A stretch of 64,000 bases of DNA from Ehretia macrophylla (Eukaryota; Streptophyta; Magnoliopsida; Boraginales; Ehretiaceae). How positions within the stretch are numbered: position 1 is the stretch's first letter; each line of letters opens with the position of its first letter. Positions 38,091 through 50,833 of this stretch are shown piece after piece. The DNA lies in assembly GCA_037974665.1 (NCBI GenBank), contig CM075768.1, positions 9,849,001 through 9,913,000 of the forward strand. The letters run 5' to 3'. The position numbers and the translations under genes were made by a program. The notes beneath the pieces were generated by a model. That model searched no databases. It was not told the origin of the DNA and saw nothing but the letters and a program-made list of their open reading frames with translations.

Positions 38091-41000
38091 TCAGAATGGC
38101 ATAATCACGTGAATGGATGTATAATCGATGGATTGATGGATACATCAATGAGGGCTTTGTTGAAGGTGTGCATAAATTTATAACATTCGCAAGTAGTCAA
38201 CCATATTACATGGATGGTGTAAAAATAAGATGTACATGCATCAAATGCGAAAACTTGCGATATCTTACCACTGACATTGTGATAAAACATCTTTATAGTA
38301 AGGGTTTCATGCCTAATTACTATGTATGGGTTGCACATGGGGAATATGTGTCGAACAACATAAGGGTCACTGAACAACACGTTGGTAATAATATGCTACA
38401 CGGCTTATATTATGGAAATAACTATCAGACAATGGTCTTTGATGCTGCTGGAGTAGATATGTTAAGGGATCAGAACGTGAGTGAAGAAGTACCAAACATG
38501 GAAGCACAAGAATTTTTTAATTTGTTGAATGCCTCTGAAAAATCATTGTTTGCGGGTTGTAGAAATCTTACCCAGTTGTCTGCTGTGGCTCGTTATCTAA
38601 ATATGAAATCAGAACATAATATGAGCAACGACCTATTTGATCGTGTGGTCTCAGAGTTTATGGAGTTGATGCCTTTAGAAAATAACCTACCTGAGAACTT
38701 ATACAGGTTTAAGAAAATGTTGAAGCCATTGGGGTTAGGTTATCAGAAGATAGATGTATGTGTAAATGGATGTATTTTATTTTATAAGGACAGAAGTTCA
38801 CTTGAAAATTGTCCCCATTGTGGCCACCGACGTTTCAAGACAACAACAGGTGTTACAAGAGGGCGTAAGCTTATACCTTACCAACAATTAAGATATTTCC
38901 CTTTAACACTGAGGTTAAAAAGATTGTACATGTTGAGGGCTACAGCTGAACACATGCAGTGGCACAAGAAACACCAAACAGATGATGGTTATATTGGTCA
39001 CCCTTCGGATGCTGAAGCATGGAAACACTTTGACAGGTTACATCCAGATTTTGCTCATCAGGCTAGAAATGTTCGACTTGGTTTGTGTTCTGATGGGTTT
39101 ACACCTTACAGTTCAAATGCAAAACCTCATTCATGTTGGCCAGTGATATTAATACCTTACAATCTGCCACCATGGATGTGCATGAAAGAGCCTATCATGT
39201 TCTTGACATTGCTTATCCCCGGTCCGAAAAATCCTGGTAAGACAATAGATGTGTATTTAGAGCCTCTCATTGTTGAATTACTAGAATTATGGTTGGAGGG
39301 TACACCGTGCTATGATGTTTCAACAAAGACTAATTTCCAATTGAGGGCAGCTTTGATGTGGACCATAAATGACTTCCTAGCTTATGGTATGTTGTTTGGC
39401 TGAAGCACACATGGAAGACTGTCGTGTCCATATTGCATGAATAACTCTGATGCTTTTTGGTTGCAAGAAGGAAGGAAGAATTCATTCTTTGATTGTCATC
39501 ATAAATTCTTACCGAGTAATAGTTCTATGCGACGGGACACAAAAAAAATTTTAATGGGTAAAAGAGAGACTTGTGGGCCTCCGCCCATATTAGATGGTGA
39601 TCAAATATGGGAAAGTGTAATGAATTTGCCAAAGATCCAAGAAATGATGAATGACAGGAAAAAAATGAAGTTGAATGGGTTTGGGGAGTGGCACAACTGG
39701 ACAAAGAGAAGTATTTTTTGGGACTTTCCTTACTGGAAGATGCATCTTGTATGCCACAATTTGGATGTCATGCATATAGAAAAAAATGTATTTGACAATG
39801 TTTTCAACACTGTTATGGGTGTCAAAGGAAAGAGCAAAGACAATGTAAGAGCGAGAAAAGACATGGAGGTGTATTGTGACCGTCCCGAATTATGTGGAGA
39901 GTACGTTAATGTGATTAGTGTGTATACTCTCCCCGTGGCAAAGAGAAAACTACTTCTTGAATGGGTTGAAGAATTAAAATTTCCCGATGGCTATGCATAA
40001 AATTTAGCGAGATGTGTTAACATGCAACAATTAAAGATGTCACACATGAAGAGCCACGACTGTCATGTCTTCATGGAAAGATTACTTGTGATTGCATTAC
40101 GCGAGCTGATGCCTAAACAAGTTTGGGAGGCTTTTGCACAACTAAGTTTGTTCTTTACTAATATATGTTGCACAAGTTTGCAAAGTATGGATTTGGAAAG
40201 GATGCAAGAAGACATTGTCGTGACTCTTTGCAACTTGGAGAAGCTGCAATCTCCTGCATTCTTTGATTCAATGGAGCACTTTCCTGTTCATTTAGTCCAT
40301 GAAGCGATTTGTTGTGGCCCTGTACAATATCAGTGGATGTATCCCTTTGAGAGGTTTTTGCAGGGGTTAAAGAGGAAAGTAAAGAATAAGGCACATGTGG
40401 AAGGATCCATTTGTGAAGCCTACCACATACTAGAAACGTCAACTTTTTGTTCTTATTATTTTGAAGAGCACGTGGCCACTAAGAGTAGAAGGCTTGGTCG
40501 GAATGACCAATATGACGATGTGGAACACCCCGATGGATGCTTGGCTCTATTTACTCATCCGGGCCGCTCAATCGGGAAATGGAAAGAGATGACAATAGCG
40601 AAAGAAGATTTCTATTTGGCACACCGCTATGTATTGATGAATTGCACAGAGGTACTACCTTATGTCAGGTAAGGCTATAGTAATTTAATAATATGTTAAC
40701 GTGTTGGGCTTTAAATATACAAGATAAATTGACTAATATTTGACTATTTGCCAGCATGTTCGAGGATTACATTCGCAACCAATATGGCCCATTGAATCCG
40801 AGAGAACTCCAACTGCATGTTAACAACTTATTCCCGAAATGGTTATATGAATATGTATGTACATGTCTCATAACATAAATTCATTTTATCCCTTACGGTA
40901 TGCATACCTTAAAAGAAGAGTGATATATATTTGTAGGTTAAGCACAGGAATGATGTAGATCATCGTGTACATTGTCTTTCAATGTGGCCTTATAGATTGG

Positions 41001-41365
41001 TTAGGACCTCGTCAAGATACATGGTGAATGGATACATATTTGCAACACACGAATATGCTACATTGATAAAAACAAATAATAGTGGAATATATGTGAAAGG
41101 GATAAGCGATGGCAGGGCGGGGGATATTGGCTACTATGGTGTGTTGCACAACATTATTCAACTTGAATATAATAATCCAACTTTACAACATACAATGGTA
41201 GTTCTCTTTAAGTGCGATTGGTACAATACCACAAATGATAGAGATGTGAAATACTATCGCAAGTCTAGTTTGGTTGAAGTGAATGTGAATAGAAAGTATC
41301 CCAAATATGAACCATTTGTATTGGCTGCCCAAGCTCAACAAGTGTATTATTGTAGAACCATTTAG
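38091..41365 (+). pseudogene. TNP2-type CACTA transposase (TPase-associated, Transposase_21 and DUF4216 regions)
   Basis: The gene reads in one frame through exon 38091-40668, then 40755-40854 and 40937-41365, with GT-AG introns at 40669-40754 and 40855-40936. The N-terminal part (38117 on) has the transposase-associated pattern: MYNRWIDGYINEGF, C-x-C-x2-C cysteines, HLYSKGF and WVAHGE. The middle has the Transposase_21 signature (VYLEPLIVELLELW, RAALMWTINDF, HNLDVMHIEKNV). The C-terminal exon has a DUF4216 pattern (GIYVKGISDG, YYGVLHNIIQLEY, LFKCDWY, LAAQAQQVYY). TNP2 cuts and joins the element ends. There is a stop two codons after the first ATG (38096), one in place of the usual W after GMLFG (39401-39403) and one after DGYA (39998-40000). 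It is therefore inactive as it stands, though decay is light. Confidence 0.9.
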
Positions 41366-41793
41366 GTTTTTTGGGCAAACACGCGTAACTGATAACTTAA
41401 GCAAAGCGCGTAAACAAAATAAGATGCCATCATGGCTCTCGCAGGATGTATGGGATAGAATGAAAGTGGTGCGGAGTAGCCAAGCATGGCAGAACAAATC
41501 CAAAAGAAACTCTGATAATAGAAAGAAAAATCTATCTACGCATCATTTGGGATGTATCCCCGGACACGAATGGGCAAGGAGGATGGTAAGAATAAAGCTG
41601 ACTGTATTGCTATAAGTGATGAATAATGAACAATATTATCTTGTTCATTACATGTCGAGCTATCTGTTTTGGTAAATTTTTTATGTAGGCCGAAGAACAC
41701 GGGGATGAAGTGACATTTGTTGATGTTTTCAACAAAGCTCATCGAAAGGGTAGTGATGGACCATACACAGACGCACGGGCTGAACAGACAGTG

Positions 41794-42849
41794 GTAAGCT
41801 AGTTTCTTTAATCTTTAGAACGTTGATGATTGATATACATAGAGTTTATACAAATGTTTTGTCCACACTGACGATGAAGAACTCGTATTCGCTTACAAAT
41901 TTGTTAAATTGTTGATTACACCCATAATTATGTGAAATGTGATAATGCCAAGTACATGATTGAACTTAGGTTAGTGTGTTGAATGGAAAAAACTTCTATA
42001 ATCTGGCATGATTGTTTGAAACTAAGTTAAAGTTGGTTGAACGATTTAATATCTGAGAAAGTTTAGTAAAGAATATTAGAATTGTATGATAATCAGAATT
42101 ATAAACATAGTATTTCAATAGCAAATGAAAGGGTATACAATTTTGTTTAGTAGAAACAGTTTGATTGCCTTAGAAACTTGTTTAATATTCATTGTATTTG
42201 ACTGTCAATGCTTGTATCTTGGGTTGTGACTATATCTTCAGATAATACATGTAACTGGTTACTTCATAGTACAGAGGAGATTCTGTCCGTTTGTGGGGTC
42301 CAAAAATTTTAAGGGAATTTGTTAATTGTTGATTACAAGCTTAATTATATGAAATGTAATGATGGCAATGGGGCAATTGAACTTAGGTTCAAGTGTTGAA
42401 TGGTTAAAACTTGAGTAATCATACATTCTTGTTTGCTACTAAGTTAAAGTTAAATCCGATATGTTAGATTGATATGATAATCGGAATTATCGCGGTAGTA
42501 TTGAAATAGATAATGGAAATGCATACATGTATGTACGATTTTGTTTAATATTTCATTGTGTTTGAGTGTGAATGCAATGTATATTGCGTTGTGGCTATTT
42601 CTTCTGAGTGCAGGTAATTAGTTAGTCCACGGTACAGAGGAGATTATGTCCGTTATTCAGGTCCAAACTTACCCTTTTAGCATGGGGTCTTTTCGAACCG
42701 CAACATTTTATGAAATTAAATGTATGTTTTCCCTACTGCTTGTTTTGTTTGTTTCTCTGATGGTTTGGCCATTATATTTTTGGTATGAATTCGAAATTTT
42801 TAATATTATATTATTCAAGTCTCTACGTGTTGATATTTGTGCGTTACAG
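41794..42849 (+). repeat. TNPA-like intron with two tandem diverged copies of about 370-400 bp
   Basis: Copy one (about 41900-42305) and copy two (about 42306-42680) share ordered phrases: TTGTTGATTACA, TTGAACTTAGGTT, ACTAAGTTAAAGTT, GATAATCxGAATTAT, and ACAGAGGAGATT.TGTCCGTT. The last phrase, with the preceding TTCTTC...GTGCAGGTAATTAG, resembles the tails of solo LTRs B and C, so part of this intron may derive from such an LTR. Confidence 0.55.
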
Positions 42850-43131
42850 GCTCGATACACAGAACTGCTTCAACAAGCATCACAACCAACCGAGGCATCT
42901 GAATCCAATTTAGCTCCAACTCCTGTTGATCGTAATGCATTATTTTTGGAGGTAATTGGTAGACCACGCAAGGGTCATTTATACGGGGTGGGATCACAGT
43001 TCTCTGTGGCATCTACATTAAATAGTTACCCTACTACCGGAAGCCACATCACGCAAAGAGATCTCTAGGAGGCAGTTGCTCGAGCCACAGCATCTTTGGA
43101 AAGCAAGCTGGAACAAAGCAACTAGGCGTAC

Positions 43132-45588
43132 TGTCATGCCCCAACTCGACCCCTCTTACAATCAGTCAGGACGCAACGGAATTTCGGCAGCATAACGACA
43201 GTAACATGAACATCAGGGCTCTAAACCAACCCTTAATAACAACATACATCAAACTCCACAAATCACCAACCAATTCCACAATCAAATTAACAACATACAA
43301 CGCAACCATTTCATACATTAAACATTCTTCGTTATACGCCTCCGTTCCAACATAATACATAAACCTTAATATACATTACAAAAACATATTTAGCCAATCT
43401 AGCAACCTAATCATAAACAAAAGAAAGCCACTAAGTTAACATCGTTTGGATCATCATCTTTCAACATCTATTACAATAAGAACCACAAAGCATATAAAAG
43501 TCTATTAAGCTAATATACATGACATTAAACAACATATAATCATGGATAAGACTCAGGAACATATGACTCATCCACATAAGGCACGTTTTCCACATTTTCC
43601 TCTTCAGGAGGCACGTACCCGTAATCCTGTAAAAGTACACCTGTATGCATGCAATAATAGAGAGTGAGCTTATATAAATAAGTCCAGTGAGGATCCGATA
43701 GATCTCGAGCAAGGTCTACTAAACTCCTTGGAATAATCCTTTGAGTCAGTAAACACACAATAACATCAATAATACTATCATCACATAACTATATGACCAT
43801 TCAATAAAGGATACTCTCTCTAGTTGGTGTAGCTCCAAACGCCATCACGATCTCAACCATTCTTCTTATAACTCCCCATTACTCACGCACCCGGGGTACC
43901 CCCAATAACCTCGCCCTCCATGACACCTCCGTCATGCGAGCTGGAGGCAATCTCTGATAGTCATGCCGTTATCAACCCGACAGCCCGATGCTGCCCGAGA
44001 GGTGGCACACACATACCAGAGACCCAGCAATAATAATAAACATCAATCATCAATATTCCGAGAGATCAGCAACAAAAGTGCCCGATTCCCGTACTCAATA
44101 ATCAATCAATAAAACATCAATATAACATCAATATAACATCAATATAACATCAATATAACATTAAACAGCAAACAACTAAGTTAGATGACAAAGTAGGCCA
44201 TCTAACCGAACATGCATTAAACACACAATCAAACTCTAATTTACCCATCAACAACTCACAATTCAATCACTCAACACCACCTAATCATCTAAAGGCATCG
44301 TTCAAGAAATTAAAGAATGACAACCTAAACTTCTAAAATTCATAACTTACAATCTACTAATCCAAACATTGCCAAATCAGTTTCTATCACTCACCCATTC
44401 AACCTACTACATTAACCCTCTCGGAAATCCACCATAACACCTCCAAATCATGCCCGATAACCCTAAAACTCTAGGATGTCTTGGCTGGATTTTCCGGGTT
44501 TTCACACGAACAATGTAATCGAAAATTCGGCATTACAACAGCGCTAACACGTAATTATCAAGTATTTAGAAATCGACGGCAATCGATTTCGATCAACACA
44601 ACTCATTTAATTCAACTTTGAACATTTTAATCAAAATTAAATACCCGAAAAATAAAAATTATGCTACATCCGACAGAAATTCGTAGTATTAGTATATAAC
44701 GATCCCTAGCATGCAAGGAGCAATAATCTATCATCAGATTTCAATTCTAACGGTTAAATTTTCATTTATGAGCAAAAACATAAAAATGACATTTTGAGAT
44801 CTAGAATTTTTCTCTCACCTTAGATGCGATATAAGCCTAGGAATGCGTGCAACAGGTGCCCAACAAGCGGAATCTAGCTCGGTTTGAAAAGATTCGGACT
44901 TTAAATGAGTTTTCTAAGGCAAAATTACTTTGAAAATAAGTTGAATAAAATCTCTTTTTTTTTCCCTAAGCTTTCACGGCTGCAAGGTGTGTGAAAATGT
45001 GGTGTTTTTCTTTGTTTCATTGTGTGTTGGTGATATATGCATGAAAGTCAACAAGTCAAATGAAAGTCAAAGTTGAAACTTTAGTATTTTTAGTGTTTTC
45101 TTGACTTTAAATGCATTTTATTGATCACCAAAGTTCAAAACATTTTTTCAACACCCAAGCTAGCTCAAGTAAATTATTTTTAGGTGACAAGAAGTTTTAC
45201 AATCAAACAATTTCACCCGAGTCGGCTTAAAACTCGATTTTCGCAAAAGTCGGTGTAAAAACCCTAATAAATTCTTAAGCCGATTTTAAAATCGTTTTCA
45301 TCAAACACAGGTCTATTAAAGTCCGTTGACTAAGTCTAGAAGGGTTAAAAAGACCAGTTTCAAAATTTTAGCGGACGTGTTTCGAAAACACTATTCACTG
45401 AAAATCGACGATAAAATTTCTGATCCCGTTTTTTATGAAAATTTCATGAATGCACATTTAGCACGTATTAGGAGTATTGACATCAAAATTATAACATTCT
45501 AGGCCCTATAGCACATAAACAGGTCATATGCACGCAAAACGAGACAAAGCACGTAAATCAAGTTAAAGCAGAAAAATGGGGTTTCACA
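43132..45588 (-). repeat. 3' LTR (minus orientation) of the young non-coding element
   Basis: 2457 bp. It contains an array of ATCAATATAAC 11-mers at 44110-44160 (two units more than the other LTR) and a CATGAC/GTCATG hairpin at 43919-43936. Confidence 0.92.
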
Positions 45589-48397
45589 TTCTCCCCTCCT
45601 TAAAACAATTGCGTCCGCGCAATTCTCGAACTGATAGACAATTAAATCCCCAATCGTTACACTTAATAATACTTCTCTTAGTTCTCATTTATCTCTTAGG
45701 ATGATACCTAACCAAAGACCTCAAAAGAACAAACTCTGTTGACTGCAAGTTGATGATCATAATTCCAAGACAATCTTCAATTCATAATTCTCTCCTACCT
45801 AATATCATATTGCATATGAAAGAAATCGCAACTCCAAAGTCTTAGCATGATACTACTAATTATCTATCATCCCCTACTACACAAAAGAGCTCTATGAACA
45901 CCCCGAGGGTTTAAAAACTCATTTACGATAACATGAATGATTACTGATCAAGGAAATATCTCAAAAGTGACATTGGTCAGAATATGGCTCTTATGAAATT
46001 TACAAGGAAATAAGAATATGGAAAGTCATATTCGAGCCAACAATCAAGGGAACAAGAGGCCAAACAAGTTAGAGAATCAAGAGGCTAATAGTTTAATAAG
46101 GAAGCATGATAACTAAGATAAGAAATGTCTCAGCACCTATCAGTTAAATAAGTACAAACAAAGGATGATGACGAGTCAAAACAATGCTGAGTATGTTGAA
46201 CGAAAATTCCTGAACAAGTAGATATTTCAATTCTCGATGATTGTTCAAGGAACCAACAAGTAAGTTGTACTTGAGGTGAAATGAAATTAAGAGATAAGAG
46301 ATGATTAATTCAATAGAAAACATGAGTGGCAAGAGTATCTCAGCACGCAATACCAAAGAAGTACGAATAAGAAATGATAACAATAGGACAGTGCCGAGTA
46401 CTTTGAGTGAGCAATTACAAGCAAAGTAATGACTCTGGATTTAATAATAAAACAATAGGATTAACAAAGATCAACAAGAATGACAATGATGTACTTAGGT
46501 AAGGAGTACATCAAACAAGTGAAATCGAATAAGTAAAATGGTATACCAAAGGTGAAATTACTTCCAAATAAATAGTAAAAGAATGAAATGAAATATTGAA
46601 ACCAATGGCTGGAGATATAGAATGAAATGTAGAAGTCTCAAACCTTAACTCCAATAAGCGACATTGCTATAAGAAACAAATATGAATGTTAAGAATAGAA
46701 GCAATGTCAAATGAGTATAGGATCCATTAATCCAATAAGCAAAACTTTCAATAAACAATTGATATGCTAGAAAAGTGTAACTCTCTCTCAAATAAGTGAG
46801 AATAGAGTAAAAGATAATAAGACCGATAGAATTATGAAGCACAAGAAGGGTGTCCCACCTACACACTTAAACACCAACAAGTCAAATCTTACAAACTATC
46901 TTCCTCCAAAACAAGACACTAAGGAGACCTAGAGAACCTAAAGAGTCATAACAATCACCAAACAAGATAAATCACTCCAAAATTTTACATTCCGTACCAG
47001 ACCAATCACTAAACGAGATAAATCATCGATTACCCAACAAGATTAACTAATGAGGACTCCAAAATCTGATAACACAATACATATTCATATTAACCCATTA
47101 TAACACTAGTGAATCATCAATCAACAATTTAGAAAGTCATACCACCTAGAACTCAAAAGCTTGACATAAGCAAGTAAATGTTCAGTCACCAAAATGCATT
47201 CTTATTTCCTCAAATAATTCTATCTCCCAACAATTACATCTTCGAATAGAGTAACTTTAGTCAGGAATTACTCTAATTGTCTCCAAGGTTTAACGATCAA
47301 AACTCCAAAATATCCATTAATAATAATATAGCAATCCCAAATAGTAGAAATATATACATGTTATACTACACTTCATTCCATTCACAAATATACATCACTA
47401 ATTCCTCAAATAAATTTTATTCTAAAATAACCTCAAGAAAGTATAGTATGAGTTGAGACTCCAAAAGTGTCTAATCATAACCTCACGGAAACCTCAACTT
47501 ATGATCCATCTCCAAGTAATAACAAGTTAAACATGGCAACAAAAGTAATTATAATCATCAAGATACATTGCTATTTCCCCGAACAATTTCATTCTCGCTA
47601 AAGGAACATCAAGATCAATCCACTAAGCCGAAACTAAAATCCATAAACATAACAATTAAAATCTAACTGATAAACTTCTAGAATAATAATAATTCAAAAT
47701 CATGGCCTACCACTATTTCTGAAAACTCTTGCAGTCACCCTAGATATTAAAAGGTCACTCACGAGTTAAAACATGTATGCAACTATATCATATGAAAGAC
47801 AAGTACAACGTAATGCGCAATTATCATACAATGCAACATTATCACATAACACACAATTCAACATATAAGAAGCCAACATCACATAAACAGGTTATATCAC
47901 AGAAGTAAGTTATAAACAATTAAAGTCACATAAGCAACCAACTTCACATAAGACAAGTTGATCACGTAACTCACATTGGTCACTTAAAGTACATTGAACA
48001 CCTAAAGCACGTTGTTTCACATAAGCTAGTTATAAACAATTAAAACCACATAAAAAACTAACTTCACACAAGGCACAAAATCACATAAAACACAATTGTC
48101 ACATAAAACACATTAATCACATAATGCACATAAATCACATAATGCACATTAATTACAACAAATTGAGTACGTATAGCACGTTATCACATAAAACATATTG
48201 ACCACATTAGTTCACTTAACACACAAGGCATACTAGTCACATAGAAAGTTAAACACATAAGTAAATTAATCACATAAACATATTAACATATGTTTTACTT
48301 TTATTTCACTTAATACATACTTGCATGCTTAGACCACTACCCACATTCCGAGGATACCCCGGCTGACAGCTAACATGCACTCTGATACCACTTAAAC
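45589..48397 (-). other. Non-coding interior of the young element, with an expanded TCACATAA leader
   Basis: On the minus strand the primer-side 550 bases (about 47760-48300) are almost entirely short units of the TTATGTGA type, an expansion of the small GTGATTATGT cluster seen in the gag-only element. Farther in, a stretch (about 46900-47620) matches the interior of element D (57330-57520 and 58920-59300) in order, with GATCTTGATGTTCCTTTAG shared exactly at 47598-47616 and 57341-57359. The polypurine tract lies beside 45588. No protein-coding family is recognised. Confidence 0.75.
48379..48390 (-). other. Primer binding site of the young non-coding element
   Basis: The minus strand reads TGGTATCAGAGT close to the LTR edge at 48398, with one change from the usual Met-tRNA site in its last base. 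Confidence 0.8.
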
Positions 48398-50833
48398 TGT
48401 CACGCCCCAACTCGACCCCTCTTACAATCAGTCAGGACGCAACGGAATTTCGGCAGCATAACGACAGTAACATGAACATCAGGGCTCTAAACCAACCCTT
48501 AATAACAACATACATCAAACTCCACAAATCACCAACCAATTCCACAATCAAATTAACAACATACAACGCAACCATTTCATACATTAAACATTCTTCGTTA
48601 TACGCCTCCGTTCCAACATAATACATAAACCTTAATATACATTACAAAAACATATTTAGCCAATCTAGCAACCTAATCATAAACAAAAGAAAGCCACTAA
48701 GTTAACATCGTTTGGATCATCATCTTTCAACATCTATTACAATAAGAACCACAAAGCATATAAAAGTCTATTAAGCTAATATACATGACATTAAACAACA
48801 TATAATCATGGATAAGACTCAGGAACATATGACTCATCCACATAAGGCACGTTTTCCACATTTTCCTCTTCAGGAGGCACGTACCCGTAATCCTGTAAAA
48901 GTACACCTGTATGCATGCAATAATAGAGAGTGAGCTTATATAAATAAGTCCAGTGAGGATCCGATAGATCTCGAGCAAGGTCTACTAAACTCCTTGGAAT
49001 AATCCTTTGAGTCAGTAAACACACAATAACATCAATAATACTATCATCACATAACTATATGACCATTCAATAAAGGATACTCTCTCTAGTTGGTGTAGCT
49101 CCAAACGCCATCACGATCTCAACCATTCTTCTTATAACTCCCCATTACTCACGCACCCGGGGTACCCCCAATAACCTCGCCCTCCATGACACCTCCGTCA
49201 TGCGAGCTGGAGGCAATCTCTGATAGTCATGCCGTTATCAACCCGACAGCCCGATGCTGCCCGAGAGGTGGCACACACATACCAGAGACCCAGCAATAAT
49301 AATAAACATCAATCATCAATATTCCGAGAGATCAGCAACAAAAGTGCCCGATTCCCGTACTCAATAATCAATCAATATAACATCAATATAACATCAATAT
49401 AACATTAAACAGCAAACAACTAAGTTAGATGACAAAGTAGGCCATCTAACCGAACATGCATTAAACACACAATCAAACTCTAATTTACTCATCAACAACT
49501 CACAATTCAATCACTCAACACCACCTAACCATCTAAAGGCATCGTTCAAGAAATTAAAGAATGACAACCTAAACTTCTAAAATTCATAACTTACAATCTA
49601 CTAATCCAAACATTGCCAAATCAGTTTCTATCACTCACCCATTCAACCTACTACATTAACCCTCTCGGAAATCCACCATAACACCTCCAAATCATGCCCG
49701 ATAACCCTAAAACTCTAGGATGTCTTGGCTGGATTTTCCGGGTTTTCACACGAACAATGTAATCGAAAATTCGGCATTACAACAGCGCTAACACGTAATT
49801 ATCAAGTATTTAGAAATCGACGGCAATCGATTTCGATCAACACAACTCATTTAATTCAACTTTGAACATTTTAATCAAAATTAAATACCCAGAAAATAAA
49901 AATTATGCTACATCCGACAGAAATTCGTAGTATTAGTATATAACGATCCCTAGCATGCAAGGAGCAATAATCTATCATCAGATTTCAATTCTAACGGTTA
50001 AATTTTCATTTATGAGCAAAAACATAAAAATGACATTTTGAGATCTAGAATTTTTCTCTCACCTTAGATGCGATATAAGCCTAGGAATGCGTGCAACAGG
50101 TGCCCAACAAGCGGAATCTAGCTCGGTTTGAAAAGATTCGGACTTTAAATGAGTTTTCTAAGGCAAAATTACTTTGAAAATAAGTTGAATAAAATCTCTT
50201 TTTTTTTTCCCTAAGCTTTCACGGCTGCAAGGTGTGTGAAAATGTGGTGTTTTGCTTTGTTTCATTGTGTGTTGGTGATATATGCATGAAAGTCAACAAG
50301 TCAAATGAAAGTCAAAGTTGAAACTTTAGTATTTTTAGTGTTTTCTTGACTTTAAATGCATTTTATTGATCACCAAAGTTCAAAACATTTATTCAACACC
50401 CAAGCTAGCTCAAGTAAATTATTTTTAGGTGACAAGAAGTTTTACAATCAAACAATTTCACCCGAGTCGGCTTAAAACTCGATTTTCGCAAAAGTCGGTG
50501 TAAAAACCCTAATAAATTCTTAAGCCGATTTTAAAATCGTTTTCATCAAACACAGGTCTATTAAAGTCCGTTGACTAAGTCTAGAAGGGTTAAAAAGACC
50601 AGTTTCAAAATTTTAGCGGACGTGTTTCGAAAACACTATTCACTGAAAATCGACGATAAAATTTCTGATCCCGTTTTTGATGAAAATTTCATGAATGCAC
50701 ATTTAGCACGTATTAGGAGTATTGACATCAAAATTATAACATTCTAGGCCCTATAGCACATAAACAGGTCATATGCACGCAAAACGAGACAAAGCACGTA
50801 AATCAAGTTAAAGCAGAAAAATGGGGTTTCACA
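48398..50833 (-). repeat. 5' LTR (minus orientation) of the young non-coding element
   Basis: 2436 bp, nearly identical to 43132-45588. The core hairpin lies at 49185-49202. The shared GGGCAGCATCGGGCTGTCGG block lies on the minus strand at about 49245-49268. Confidence 0.92.

Larger units (their letters stand above)
43132..50833 (-). mobile_element. Very young non-coding LTR element (LARD-like), same LTR family as the gag-only element
   Basis: On the minus strand it runs from TGTGAAACCCC (50833) to GGGGCATGACA (43132). The CGTAC duplication is perfect (43127-43131 and 50834-50838). Its LTRs (48398-50833 and 43132-45588) are clearly related to the LTR at 29194, including the start, the end and much of the middle. 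The 2.8-kb interior (45589-48397) has no gag or pol. The two LTRs differ by fewer than ten substitutions in about 2.4 kb (about 0.35%), plus two extra 11-bp repeat units in one, giving an age of about 0.1-0.2 million years. It looks whole as a non-autonomous unit and landed in an exon of the CACTA TNPA-like gene. Confidence 0.92.
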
